Below are positions 1-12,463 of a stretch of 64,000 bases of DNA, piece by piece. This stretch comes from Agrypnia vestita. Taxonomy: Eukaryota > Arthropoda > Insecta > Trichoptera > Phryganeidae. How positions within the stretch are numbered: position 1 is the first letter of the stretch; each line of letters begins with the position of its first letter. The position numbers and the translations under genes were made by a program. The notes under the pieces are model-generated. The model did not search any database, was not told where the DNA came from, and saw nothing but the letters and a program-made list of their open reading frames with translations. The stretch spans positions 1 to 64,000 of the forward strand of contig JADDOH010014819.1 in the NCBI GenBank assembly GCA_016648135.1. The letters run 5' to 3'.

Positions 1-359
1 TTTTATTTTATTTACATAATAAATTAACATGTTTATAAATGATGTACATAATATAACAAAAAAATATATATTAATAATTTCACGCATGTGGCTAAATATT
101 GAATTATAGTCTCCGCTCACACTCAATCATGTATAATCTACATTTTAGTGAATTCTGCCTAAATTTTTTATTAGGTTGTAAAAAGAATACACTTTTATAT
201 CTTGTAAGTAAAACATAAATTAACATAACACTTAAACATAAATATTCCAAAATATATCAACATAAATAAACATGAATAGAAACACATTTTCTTATCTAGT
301 ACAAAGTAAGAAATTAAAAAAAAATGAACATGAAACTACACCACATGATCCTACATTTA

Positions 360-540
360 ACTTACTTTTCACATATTTTTCACTTAACCTACGAGAAGTA
401 GTGAGACTTTTTACTTCTTTCACATTTTCTGGCAGTTCATTGAACAATTTAAGACTTTTATAGTACAAACTATTTTGTGTTCCTGCCAGTTTTGTTTGTG
501 GAAGCCTAAAATCACCACTTCTCGTAGGATTTTAAAATAT
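360..540 (-). pseudogene. LINE reverse transcriptase C-terminal fragment
   Basis: On the minus strand an open stretch contains the pattern RSGDFRLP...TQNSLYYKSLKLFNELP, followed by a Lys-rich helix. This is the usual end of many non-LTR retrotransposon reverse transcriptases (aromatic-LFNELP, then a basic tail). No catalytic RT motif remains, so it is a 5'-truncated relic. Seen: the motif. Known: its place at the end of jockey/CR1-like RTs. The clade is not determined. Confidence 0.55.
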
Positions 541-562
541 GTTTGCATATTATTTATTTTGA

Positions 563-632
563 AGTATGTGCGTGTGTATTTTTATGTATGCGTGTGTGTG
601 GGTGGATGTATGCGGGCGTGTATGTATGTAGG
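563..632. repeat. TG/TATG-rich low-complexity tract
   Basis: Imperfect GTGTGT, TATG and GCGTG words follow one another. The tract is simple sequence; the open frame across it is not convincing coding sequence. Confidence 0.6.
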
Positions 633-640
633 CCTTTATG

Positions 641-943
641 TGTGGTGGTCGCGGAGACGGAACAGGAGAACGTGCGCCCTTCCAGATCGACGGGCTTAAA
701 TAAATGATGAGATCTTTAATCTAATTAATAAATATTACTTCTAGTTAGATATTTATTTTTCCCTGTGCGATATAACGTTTTCATTAGCAATCTTGCATTT
801 TATATATTTTTTAATATTATATAATTGAACAAAGAAAAAAGAAACCAAATATCAATGTCACATATACTTGCGTGTTAGATAAGGTTAGGTGAGATTCTCA
901 CAATTGCAATTACAACAATATGATTCTGAAATAAATTGTAATA
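641..943. other. Unassigned AT-rich DNA
   Basis: No gene, repeat end or hairpin recognised. Confidence 0.5.
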
Positions 944-1460
944 TACAGGATGTACCAGAGCGAGCAGCAGAAACTTGACCGGTGGATTCCTGACTATGTT
1001 ATGAGTCTAAAATGTTCAAGCAATTAACACTAATATTAATAGTAATAGAGATATGCAATATCAAAGTTTGCATTTTTTTTCAATATTTCTGCAAAAAATA
1101 TTGAAAAAGTTGAACTTTCATTACAGAAACTTACAGCGTTTATGAAAAATTCATTTGCTTCAATACAACTTAAATATAATTATAAAAACCTTGTAAAAAA
1201 AAAACTTTTTTAATTTTTACCATTTTATTCGACTTGTATTAAAGCGAATGAATTTTTAAAAATCGATATAAGTTTCTGTAATGATAGTTCAACTTTTTGC
1301 AAAAAGTAAGTCAGAAATATTGAAAATAAAATGTATACTTTGATATTGCATATCTCCATAACTATTAATATTAGGTCATGGTTGCTCGAACATTTTAGAC
1401 TCATAACATAGGCAAGAATCTACCGGTCAAGTTTCTGCCGCTAGCTCTGGTACACCCGTA
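944..1460. mobile_element. Foldback MITE, family M (type B ends)
   Basis: The two halves are inverted copies of each other. Termini read TACAGGATGTACCAGAGC on the left and the near-complement GCTCTGGTACACCCGTA on the right. Inside, both arms carry 'gagtctaaaatgtt', 'gagatatgcaatatcaaag' and an A/T-rich centre. There is no coding capacity. Related copies lie at about 7302-7850, 35219-35744 and 56908-57322, and one begins at 63961. A TA target duplication is possible because the ends begin with TA. The transposase superfamily is not determined. Confidence 0.75.
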
Positions 1461-2850
1461 TAATTATAAAAAAATATAATTTTTATTCAATGAAATATAA
1501 TTTCTAATTGTCGACTCCACTTTGCCCCTCGCGGATTTTAGGAGATATTATAAAAGTATTCAAATGTGTTTTTGAAAGACCTTTGATCTTAAAAAAATCT
1601 TAAATATCGTTTGAAATGGAAATAGGTATGCTTGTCTGGTTCAAAGAAAGAATAAAATATATCCATAGGAATACAAATATTGCGTCGGAACGTTTGATGT
1701 TATTTGGATTCTGTTATTTTCTTAATGTATAGGCATTAATTTATTACATTCTATCATAAAAAATGTAAAATGTATACTATCTGGAATAAAATTAACGCGT
1801 GTCGACTTACATCGAAATGCCTAAGTCAATACAAGTTACGCGAAATCAGCGGCGAGTCAGTACAATACGAATTTTTGCAACGCCAACATATATTTTTTTT
1901 TGTTAAGGATGTCATTTTAATTTGTGCTATGAAAATATATATTTATTTAGTATGAAAATCTTAAATATTGGAAAATGAAAATATTAAATGTTGGAGTGGT
2001 AAACCATAAAAAAAATAGGTGCTTAACATTCCTCATATCGCGGTTTAATTTTTTAATTATTTAGTAAATGCGCTGTCTGTGATCCATAAGCGTAAATGAG
2101 TACATAATATTTTGAGAATAATCAATAAAACTTACAAAATAACAATCTAACTGTCGAAAAACCTTTGCATATTAGGAGGGAAAATTTTTAAAACTGAGTA
2201 AGTCTTAGCAGTTGAAAAAAACGGAGAGTAACCACTTAAAAAAAATTCTTACATTGTATAAATTTTTGCTAATATTCTTTCAAAACCACTACTTCATTAT
2301 TTTTATATTTAAACATTAAATTACTTTTAATTAACTTTCAACGTGTTTCTGGTATCTAGTTAACGATTATGTTTCGGTAACTAAAATATTAATTTGTCAA
2401 GTGTTTATTTATCTCGCAGCTGTGTGCGTGGTAATCAAATGTCATGTTTATTTAAATTTATAGCTTGAAATCTCCTTCTCCTGCCTGCCTGTTCTGTTAT
2501 TCACACGTTTCTTTTCCTGTCTCTTCGTGTGGTGTACAAAATACATCTTTATTTTTTATTGTGAGAACAAGTTTCATAAGAATTAGAAGCATGCAATCAA
2601 CTTTAAAAATTTTGAAATATATATAAAATACAAAATAAAAATAGAATATATAATAAAAATCATGTTCGGGCGTCCAAATATATCGAACTTTGTTCTCGAA
2701 TCTTAATCAGCCGAAATGATCGTCCTGTATGTGTTTAATAATAAATTGAACTCAGAAAAAATCGTGTATGGATTTTTTTTATTTTAATATTAAAAAGTGG
2801 AGTTCTTTATAATTAAAAACGTCAGTTTTTTCAATTGATTGTGCAAACTT
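1461..2850. other. Unassigned AT-rich DNA
   Basis: No supported gene. Open frames here are below about 65 codons and lack recognisable motifs. Confidence 0.5.
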
Positions 2851-3125
2851 TGTCTTTTGTTTATTGTTTTTCTAAACTATTTGAAATATTATTGCTGCAG
2901 TTCTTGATTACACACAATTATTGTAATTTTTGTCTAGAATTGGGCTAGTAGTTAAATTTAATTGATTATTAATAATATTTTGTTTACTATCACAAGCTTT
3001 ACTAATCTCTACTGATTCTAAATTATTCAATTTCAGACAAAAATTATTTATGGATAAAATAGCATGTCCTAAAATTTTAACAGCAATAATATTTAAAAAT
3101 AATTTAGAAAAAAAAAACAAAAGAC
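2851..3125 (-). mobile_element. PLE fragment between inverted repeats
   Basis: Inverted arms at about 2851-2900 and 3078-3125 share 'gtcttttgttt', 'tttttctaaa' and 'atattattgctg'. They enclose a minus-strand frame with CLKLNNLESVEISKAC and QLNLTTSPILDK. The LxNLExxEIxK pattern also appears at the end of the GIY-YIG frame at 33302-33499, so I read this as the C-terminal tail of a Penelope-like endonuclease. It is decayed and lacks the GIY-YIG catalytic part. The flanking inverted copies resemble the arrangement at 51126-52174. Confidence 0.5.
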
Positions 3126-3449
3126 ATTATTCATTTTGAAACCTATTTGGCATTTATAAAACACCCTGACAACGGAAAAATTTTTTCTGAAACATGTAGG
3201 TATAATAAATTAATAAAGGTAAGTAGATATATACAAATAAAAAATTTTTTTTTTTATAACGTCAGTGTTTAAAAAATAAAACGTTACGTTTTTGCTTTAT
3301 ATTTTTCAAACCATTCGTTGTCAAAAGACATTTGATATAATTCATTGGTTTTTAATCAAATTTTAAAATCGATAATCAATTCAAAATTCCACCACATACA
3401 TACTCTTTTATGGATTTTCATTAAAGTAAATTTTCAGATTTAATCATTT
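3126..3449. other. Unassigned AT-rich DNA
   Basis: Nothing recognised beyond A/T runs. Confidence 0.5.
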
Positions 3450-3705
3450 TTTAAAACCTTCTTCTTTATCATCTTTGTTTAAGCCTTTTTTGGCTGTTAT
3501 GTTGTCCTCTTGAGAGTTGAACTACTAGCTGTCTCTCCATCTTTTCGGTGGTCGTCCTGGAGGTCTGTTTCTCTAGGGTGCTTGTTCTCTTGCTACTTTT
3601 GGGGCTCTGAAATCAGTCATTCTGCCAACACAATTTTTCCAGAACCTTCTTCCGTGTCGTTCCCATCTTTTTAAACCACCCATTCTTAAAACCACCATCA
3701 TTAAA
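3450..3705 (-). pseudogene. LINE RT C-terminal tail, broken
   Basis: The minus strand gives the pattern RPPGRPPKRWRDS followed by a Lys/Gln-rich tail. GRPPKRW is a hallmark of the extreme C-terminus of many insect endonuclease/RT LINEs. Stops and frame changes interrupt the rest. It is distinct in sequence from the LINE tails at 14.8, 16.8 and 47.2 kb. Confidence 0.55.
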
Positions 3706-4207
3706 ACCACCAACCATTAATTAAATCATAAAATTTTTGCATTTTACAAAATGAAACAGATTTAAACAAAATATTTAAAGAGTTGTTAGAAAAAAATTAC
3801 AAAAGTCAAATTAATATCTTATTCATTTTGAAAACATTTCTGTCAAAAGGCATGCATTAACGACACCGCCTGTACACTTGCCCGTATTTTGAAATAATTT
3901 CAATTCAATTCGTAACCTAATTTACGATCCGTCTAAAACCATTATCTACGTAAATATACATTATTGAATTGGCTTGTGCGAATTCTGATTGTTACGTATG
4001 TAACCCTGGTGGATTAACCCTTACATAACCCAAACGTATCCTATAATTTAAGTGAGGCCTACACACACGCCGTATTTTGGAGATTAGCAACGGCCATTAA
4101 AATTTTCCATCATAATCCGAATATTTACCAGGATTAGGACTGGCAACACTCATTTGCATACCTGCTAAGGAACAAAGTGATACTCGTTTTATCCCAGGAA
4201 GGACGTG
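3706..4207. other. Unassigned DNA
   Basis: A few 'aaaaccacc' words repeat near 3670-3720. No gene seen. Confidence 0.45.
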
Positions 4208-4300
4208 CTGGGTGGTCTTGTGGAATGACGCTCGCCTAGAATTCGAATGATCGAGGGATCAAACCTTGTCCCAGAAGACCATCAAGTTAGTTAACTTAAG
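4208..4300 (+). mobile_element. SINE head (tRNA-derived), family S
   Basis: A tRNA-like module has an A-box-like 'ggtggtcttgtgga' near 4211, 'cgctcgcctag', and a B-box-like 'gggatcaaacc' near 4254. The family's post-head word 'caagttag' follows. It is joined at about 4300 to a LINE C-terminal fragment instead of the normal SINE body. Confidence 0.55.
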
Positions 4301-4628
4301 GGTTTTTTTTTGTAACTCTACTTTACTCAAAGAGAAATATAGCTCTATAAATACACTGCCAGTCCGAGGAATTGTGTGGTTTTGCATAATTTTAGAACAA
4401 TATACTAGTAGTCAATTCAAAGCTCCCTTCATACAAAAGCATAATACGTGTTTCACCTTTAATGAGAGATTAATCAAACCTAGAATAAGTAACAAATATG
4501 GCAGTAGAATGCTCAAATATATAGTTCTTAGAATTTTTAATTGACTTCCGCCAGAACTTAAATGCGAATATTCATGTACTAAGGGCAAAATAAGAGAGTG
4601 TCTACTCGGTCAGGAGTTTATGTATGAT
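4300..4628 (+). pseudogene. LINE RT C-terminal fragment with internal stop
   Basis: The frame contains FNERLIKPRISNKYGSRM, then RIFN, a TGA stop, then LPPELKCEYSC, a basic stretch and a second stop. The pattern G-x-R-x-(hydrophobic)-N-x-LPPE is the standard end of CR1/jockey-like reverse transcriptases. The stop between FN and LPPE shows it is dead. It ends in an AT-rich 3' region that carries a hairpin at 4780-4811. Confidence 0.6.
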
Positions 4629-4779
4629 TGAGTATATATATTTTTTATTTTGTATCACATATTTAGTTAGGTATCTGTATAAAATTATGTTTAAAGATGA
4701 GTTGTACCGATTGTAAATATTAATTATAAATATCAACAAATTTTCAAACTATTATACTTCTAGATGAGCAAATCGATCA

Positions 4780-4811
4780 CTACCAACAAGCCACAATAAG
4801 TGGCTTGGTAG
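4780..4811 (+). other. 3' stem-loop of LINE tail
   Basis: 'caagccac' and 'gtggcttg' pair around AATAA, with outer CTACC/GGTAG pairing. It lies about 150 bases after the LINE frame, where some LINEs carry a 3' hairpin bound by their own RT. Function is inferred from position only. Confidence 0.45.
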
Positions 4812-5034
4812 GGTCTTAAAAATGTCATATTATATTATTTCTATCTGTATTTTTCTCCTTTGGATTTGTTATTTTTATATGTAACATTAAAAAAAAAAAT
4901 AGTTATTGGGAATTTATTGAATACGAGATTGTATAGAAAATAAGGTTCCAACCTGGAAGGGTCATGTTTTAAAATAACTACTAAAAGTAAATGCAGAAAT
5001 ATCTTCCTAGTGTAAATATACAATTAAACTTATC

Positions 5035-5160
5035 AACCTCCAAGGATGCGTCACGTGACAAAATTGTCGCTTCAAACTAATGTGAAAGTTGATGTCGTTT
5101 ATAGACTGAAACATCATAGCAAAGAAAGAGCCAAGTATGTAAATATGATGTAGGTTTCTT
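5035..5160 (+). repeat. Repeat G, copy 1
   Basis: Shares 'ccaaggat', 'gacaaaat.gtcgcttca.act' and 'gaaa.atcatag' with 30605-30760, in the same order. No coding. Class unknown. Confidence 0.4.
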
Positions 5161-6054
5161 AGATTCTAGAAACATACACGTAGTGATAATTTTTTTTATC
5201 TCAGATTTTTATTTTTAACTCTGTAGGATACTGCTGCCTTTGTTTTTAAACCTTTCATTTTGAATTTAACTGTCAAAAAGACACCCGGGCGAGCATCATC
5301 ACGTTATCGACGTGGTCTCTCATCTTCGAACAAACATATATCAAATTTAAAAATGTATATAATATACTTATTTCTATACATATATTATTTATGATCTTGC
5401 TTACTTAATTTAATAAAACTACGCTATCGTCATTAATGATTATCTCTCTGGGTCTCTGGGGAGAAAAAGCAAGTAATTGTACCTTTTCTTGGTATTACTC
5501 ATTATATTGGTATTTACTCAAAAAATATTGTAAAAATAATATTTTTATTTTTCAAATATTTGTAGTTTTAATAGGTGCATGCACACTTTGTTACCCGTTT
5601 AAAACCTCTGGAAATATATTTTGGATTTCTAAGATTCTTTCAGAGAAAGCTTAGATTGATTGGTTTCTCGAATTCATCTCGATATTTGAAGATCTCCTCA
5701 AAAGGGCGATTAATTTAAGCCCTACTCACGAATCGAGTGTAAATTGTGGTGTTTGATGTCGACACTTTCCAAATACACTTATGTGAATCTTAAGCGAAAA
5801 GGAATATTTTCATAATGCTGCTTATATCCTACTTATTGAGTCTAAAATTTAATATAACTCAAAATATACATCGATCAATTTAAATCGATTTTTTTAGTAC
5901 AAAAATGTGGATCACATTCATCCATCCTATTTTGTCGTAATATTTTTTAAGTATATTCAATATTTTAAAAATACAATTATTAATGAATGATTATTTTCAA
6001 CCATATATGGCGACAACAAATTCTAATGAATGAAATAAGCTGGGTAGGTACATA
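5161..6054. other. Unassigned AT-rich DNA
   Basis: No supported feature. The 72-codon frame at 5436-5654 has no recognisable motif. Confidence 0.45.
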
Positions 6055-6240
6055 ACTACAACTTTCTAAATTTGATAGATGTGTGGTTGATCATGAGTGG
6101 AATCGTGAACGTTACGTTATGTAAAGCGGTCACAAATCCAGCCAATGACAAGTCGTAAGCCCTGTAAACGACCAAAAAAGTTTTTCCTATATTATTTTCC
6201 ATATAAATAGCCACACTTTTATGGGATATCTAATTTATCT
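6055..6240 (+). repeat. Repeat C, copy at 6 kb
   Basis: Shares with 42560-42790, in order: 'tttgatagatg', 'tcatg.gtgg', 'gtgaacgtta', 'gtcgtaagccc', 'gtaaac' and a terminal 'tgggatatctaa'-like word. The last part resembles the arm of the foldback at 22615-22805. Non-coding; probably a MITE family. Confidence 0.5.
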
Positions 6241-6274
6241 TAATATTTTCTCCCAATTATTATATTTCAACTAT

Positions 6275-6395
6275 TCGGTGTCTGGGGCCCGAAGTCAAAG
6301 TCAATACTTAGATAATTTAATGGTTAAGATACAAAGGCGTACTTTAAACTTTAAATCATCTTAGTATTGACTCTGAATTTGGTCTTGGGGCTTAT
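6275..6395. repeat. Short foldback sequence
   Basis: 'gtcaatacttagataattt' near 6300 is complemented by 'aaatcatcttagtattgac' near 6355. Outer GGGGC/GCCCC words also match. Possibly a small MITE. Confidence 0.4.
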
Positions 6396-7301
6396 TTCTT
6401 GGACAAAGTTTTTAATGTGCTCCTGTCCTTCTCCTTTTCGGTTTACTCTTTCACATTCTTTCATCTCAATACTTACAATTTTTTTTCAATTGCGAATTTT
6501 TTCTTATAATCAATGAAACAGCCCAATAAAGAAATTAAATCCTTTCAACCTTTTAAGAATATGAATAATACATCACACAAAAATAAATTTCACATCAATA
6601 AATCTAACTAATCTAACTATCAAATTAAAAAATATTTTATAACAAATTAAACAATACTGAAAATCAAGTTTGAATAAAATTATATTTTCAATAGACACTC
6701 ATTCATAAAGATTTCCGCAATTATGATTATGAAGTTTTAAATACACAAACTAATCTTAAAAATAATCATTCAACTTGGAAAGATTATAATTCTCTTAGGA
6801 GAATATTCTCGCTGATGTATATATTATAATGAGATGCAAATTAATGTTAAAACATCCAGAAAATGTTGAAAAATACGGAATAAAATAATTAATTAAAATC
6901 TTAATATAAAAACACTCAAACGTAGCCAAATTTTTGGAAATTGACGGATATTTACCATTTAATTTTTTTGCTCATTTTAGTATTATTTTTGGACGGCAAA
7001 CACCTTTTTTCCATTTTGGGTGACAGGCGCTTTCGCTAATTGGACCGTTTTATATTTGAGTGGCTGAAATTAAACGCACGATTGGTCAGAAAATAACGGC
7101 GTAACATCTACATTTATAAAATATTTTATACAATTTATCAAAAAAATATTTATAGGGGTAATAATGTGGAATGTAGGGAACAATATTGAAATACAAAAAT
7201 TTCAGTTTAACTCTGAATTTACATCGAGAAATAATATTAACTGGAAGAATCATCCAGTTATCGCAAAAAATGTCGGCTAGGCCAGGCAGTTGTTTTACAC
7301 T
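6396..7301. other. Unassigned AT-rich DNA
   Basis: No gene or repeat boundary recognised. Confidence 0.45.
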
Positions 7302-7850
7302 ACACAGGGTTGTTTGGAGAACATTAATAACCTCGCAGGACTATATTCCTGCTTTAATTATAAGTCAAAAATGTTCAAGCAGCATGACGTAATATTAGAG
7401 TAACGAAGTAAGCCAATATAAAAGTTTGCATTTTTTTCAATATTTCTGACTTATTTTTTACAAAATGTTAAATTATTATTACAGTGACTTATATTGATTA
7501 CGAAAAATTCATTTGTTCTATTACAAGTTAAATAAAATGATGAAAACCCTGCAGAAATTCCAATAAGAATGTTTTCCAGTTGGTATTCGTAGGTTATTAA
7601 TATTTTATTTGACTTGTATTAAAGGGAATTAATTTTTCATATTTGATATAAGTTACTGTAATGATAGTCCAACTTTTTACAAAAAATAAGTCAGAAAAAG
7701 TGCAAACTTTGATGTCGCATATATCCATAATTTTTTATATTAGTTTATGGTTGCTTGGACATTTTCGATTCATAATCAAGGCATGAATATAGTACCTACT
7801 GTGAGGTTATTAATGTTTTCAGAAATAACCAAGTTTATTATGGCTGCTGC
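7302..7850. mobile_element. Foldback MITE, family M (type A ends)
   Basis: Inverted ends 'acattaataacctcgcagg' (left) and 'cctactgtgaggttattaat' (right). Both arms carry the family M words 'aaaatgttcaag', 'aaagtttgca' and 'taagtcagaa'. The left end matches 35225-35255 and 63961-64000. No coding capacity. Confidence 0.75.
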
Positions 7851-9099
7851 ATATTATTTATATTCTTCAGCACATATCTGTTCACTGTAGGAAGAAACTT
7901 GTCTAACAGATCAATATTTATTTTTGAATTATACTTACACATCCTGGTTTTTATTTACAATCACATTGCAAGACGATCTACAGTCCAGTTTTCATGTTAA
8001 AGCATATTTTTTATCTTAATGATAATCACTTCTTTAACTGACGTACCCAGCACATTGTCAATTTCGTTTTATTAGTGTATTACATTTTTCATCGTTAATT
8101 GTCTTCTCCAATTTGTTTACTCATTTATGAGAATTATGATCAAACATGAATTGATAAATTCTAAAGATTAAGAACATAAACTAAGCTGTTGAGGGATAAA
8201 TAAATTCAGATGTAATGATTGCCTAGCGTTTTACATAGTAAAAACAGCCAGAAATGTAAGTACAAGAACAGTTAACACAAAAGACGACTAAAAAGCGGAG
8301 ACTATTCAAAATTCGCCTTTCATTTAATAGATAAAGGCCACCCATTCCACTAATTCTTGGGTGTCTTGAAATAAATCATTAAAAATAAATAAAAACAATG
8401 TATTCGATAAACAATTAGATTTATTGCGTAGCCCAATTCTAGATACACATGTTCCCTTTTCAATCCTCCACACCTACCCATACCCCTTCTCTCTCACCTC
8501 ACTCCGACTAAAGTTGACGCTGTTCCCTAAATGCTTTCTTCTTTGTTTGTAATTCTTTTTTTAATTAGTATTTATTCAACCCTGTTGAAGGATCAGCTGT
8601 GAGCCGCAACTATTTGGTAATTACTCAATAAAGTAGTGTCAATCAAATTGATATTTTATTTAAAGAATTACGATCACCGGGTTACAATCTACTGAAGCCC
8701 ATTTGATTGATGATATCATTTTTCTCTGCCTAACTTCCAAGTACGTCCTAGTGGATGGTCAGTGGCATATTTGATCTGGTTGGTTCATCAATTTGTTTCA
8801 CTAGGTTATTAACTTTCTGTTGGCAAAAATGTTTTTATAATTGGACGTTGTTCCAATCCATCACGAATCCTTAGTTGCTGGAAAATTGAGGCATTGGTTT
8901 ACCAAGTGATTCCAAGCATTCGCTGCCAGCTCCAAATTTGATGTTTCACTGGGCCAGCTAAAATACCTTATTGATTATATTAGTTTTTATAAGTATTCAA
9001 CTTTTAGTAGCACCGTAATATGAGAACACATTGAGTAAAAACATTCATAAGGTTTTCTAATCCTAACCTAATAAAACTGTGGTAGTCCATCGCCGTCGC
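7851..9099. other. Unassigned AT-rich DNA
   Basis: Nothing supported. Confidence 0.45.
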
Positions 9100-9416
9100 G
9101 CCTCGATATTAAACAATCAGGGGGTTGATGCGGCTAACCAAGTCCCTGTTGATAATGGGTACATTCACTCCGACACGGACCGCTATAGAAATCGCAAATA
9201 ATATTTCTGTACTCAAGGCCACATCTGTAAATCGCTGCCAAAAATAATCTCATTTAATCGTGAGTATAATTCACGACCTGTATCCATCAACTCATCCTGT
9301 ATCTGCTGAATCGTCTCACACATACCATGCGCCACTTGCATATTATGCGTCACACGCCGACACAAAAATATACCTTTGGACTGGTTGGCGTTTTCTCCCA
9401 AAACAGCTACACACAT
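9100..9416 (-). other. Unrecognised open region in two frames, minus strand
   Basis: The minus strand holds an open frame (9416 to 9213) with an amphipathic stretch TIQQIQDELMDTGRELYSRL. Past its stop a neighbouring frame continues open with a hydrophobic segment ALSTEILFAISIAVRVGV. The two could be one frameshifted relic. I do not recognise a family and do not claim a gene. Confidence 0.2.
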
Positions 9417-12400
9417 TTAGTTTTCTAAATGCTCATTGTCTCAGTTTTGTGCTTTACAAATTTTTAATGAAATTTTCTTTAAAAACTATTAAAATTTCAT
9501 TTCGTGCAGTTTTGAATTCAAAACTGCATATTATTGTGAATCAAGAGAAAAAACTCTCTTTAAGGCCCCTTTTTATGTCCAAAGAAACCTGAAACATGTT
9601 GATTATTCAAATACTCATTTTCAAAGAGTGTTTATAGAATTTTTCCAATCGATCCATATAACTTGTTTTAATATAAAAAATTCTGGTGAATTTGTTTTAT
9701 TAATTTACGAGATATCAGATAACATGAGAAATTTTAACTGGATGGGTTATTTGGTTTCAGTTAAAAGACCCTATTATGAATGACAAACATACATCACATA
9801 TTTGATACAAATCACTTAAACTGTCAGGAATTGGGGCGAATTTTTTTTATTTTGCACCGGATATTTTACTACCCACAACAGTTGAACATAAATTATTTCG
9901 TTTTTAGGGTTACAAGCCCGTGTGGAACAAATGTTTGTTACGGCCGATGCATAACAATCGAGTTCAAGGGGCGGGGTATGGTAATGAAGCCGAATTATCA
10001 TATTGATTTATGGGAGTTTGGCTGGATCAAATTAGATACGGTAATAATATGATATATCGCGTACTTGATTTCGCTGCATTCGATGCAAAATATTACAAAT
10101 TCTACCGTTTTATCAAGTTTTCCCAATTAATACCTTGTTTACACTACAGTAACTGCTTCACAATGCTAATATTCTAGAAAAAAATATAAATAAGCTTAGT
10201 AATATTTTTCTAGATTCCACAATTCCAGAACTAATTACCAGTCAAATTCGGTGATCATCAGAATATTAAAGACTGGTAATAATACGGTTACATGGTTGAC
10301 ATTTTCAATGAAAATCTAGTAAAAATATAGTTTACACTTAAACAGATGATATTATTTCAATACTAGCTTCCACTATTACTACATACATGTTAAGATATTT
10401 CATATTTTTTTATATTCACATTAATGCTTTGTTATATATATTTCTACGCTCTTATTTTACTGCTTATACATTTTAGTACTTATACATGTTTTTAATATTT
10501 TTTTATTTTATATAATACATTATATGGCATTATATTTTTATATCTTTATGTAGGTACTGCTTTTACTTGATATTGTTTTTATATAAATATTTGTACATTA
10601 CAAAATTAATATGTAAAAGCCTATATTGGGGGTGAACAAATAAATTAATATGTATGTTCTGATAACGCAAATACTAAATGTCGTCCACAAAGAGATAATT
10701 TTCAATTAAGATTATTTATAGTCTCACATAGCATTATGTAATTTTCATTCGCAAATCAAAATTAGATTATGGCTACATAGTACATTTTTTAATTAGAAGA
10801 ATGTCATCTCGCCGTCAAAAGTAACTAATTGCCTGGTTCATTCAAAACTACAAAAATCACCAAATAAGGCAACGTCTTTGTTTTAAAATGTTTACTTACT
10901 GTAAATAAATTTACCTACATTTGCTTATTTTGAATATTTATTCTACATTCTACATAAAAAAGCTTTTAAATTGTTCACACAAGCATGAGTCTGTAATAAC
11001 TAATTTTGCCTCTGAGGATGTAAGTTGTTTTTTTTTGAAAGCGATTTTTAAAAATCTCTCTTAGGTGTGCAAGAAATCATGTGTGGCTGTCATTTTTTGA
11101 AACATTATCCATAATTATTTCAAATCAGTCTAATTTTCAATTATTCTGTGGTTATTCATTTCAAATAAAATAAAAACCAAATTCACTACGTTAAAAATAA
11201 TTTCATACGGTAGTTACACAGAAAAGCAAGTTACCAAAAAATTATAATTGCCCATATTTTATATGGTTTGGTTTATAGTTTACCCTAAAGAAGGAGGATT
11301 CAGAACCGTTTGGCGTTACCAAAAATATCGTAGTTTAAACCTAGTTAATTTGTATTTAAATTAATTAATAAATATTGTCTCAATTTATCTACCTTTTATA
11401 TACGTGAGCGTTTTACATATCAACTCTTACATAATTTTTCTAAAATGTTAATAATTTTGATTTTAGGAGTCCACTGTGTATCTTAAAACCTATTTTTCAT
11501 CGGTCCAGCGAGCCTAAAATATTAGATATTGTTTGTACTGCCATTCGGTTAAGTGATTAGATCCACTGATACAACCTTTATTTGTTAATTGGTCACGTAA
11601 CAAATTAAGAGACATCATTACAATTTTGAGGGAACCTCGAGGGAAATAAACTAAACATTACAGAGTGGCTTTGTGCAGGCTTTAGTTATAAAAGCCACAA
11701 TTCTAAAACGTGGGCGAAACCCGAAAAGCACATTTAATTTGATGCATCGCTATTAACAGCGTTAATTAAATGTGTTTGAAAATTATTGTGTTATTTTATC
11801 ATTTTCCATCATTTCTAATTATCACTTGCTTACATTTGATCAATTTACATTTGTCTCGGTCTTTACCGATGTTATCATCTTCTAAATTCTTTTTTCTCTA
11901 ATATTAATTAGGTAACCTTAAGTTTTATTTAATTATTATTTAAAATAAATTACATTTTGTTTTTGAAGTTGAGTTTATTCAAAAAATTATTGTCATTCTT
12001 TGAATATAAAATATAATAAAATTTTTTTCTTTCTAAAAAATCTCGAAGAAAAGAAAGGTTAACTAAAATAAATAAGGTGCCTTAAAATATTCACTGTCTT
12101 TAAAAACTTATTTTTTATGCTTTAGAAGCATATCTTATCTTAGGAAATCAATTAAAACACTATACTTTGGACGTAGATTGTGTTACACAAAAATTTTTCA
12201 GAGATACGAATAAACGATAAGCCTGTTCTTCATATTCCATTTTCATTTAGTTATTTAATATTACCAAATATTAATGCTCTGGATTGACTAATATTATTCG
12301 AACAAAATTAATTAAGTTTACATCTCAAGGAAAAATAAGTTTGAAACTACATTGGATGGGTTCTCACCCCATTCATTTTTGAAACATTATTTTTTTGCAT

Positions 12401-12463
12401 ATTGCTTATTTTATTTATTGTTTTTGATTCCTGCTTTGCTCAGAACATAATTTTTTTTGATAT
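9417..12463. other. Long unassigned AT-rich stretch
   Basis: No supported gene, tRNA or transposon end in about 3 kb. Frames such as 9780-10052 have no motif. A small inverted pair of 'cacatttaatt' lies near 11729 and 11760. Confidence 0.45.

Noticed and set aside
10250..10275. Hammerhead box at a CTGATGA word (minus strand)
   Set aside because: No GAAAC box at a usable distance and no helix II.
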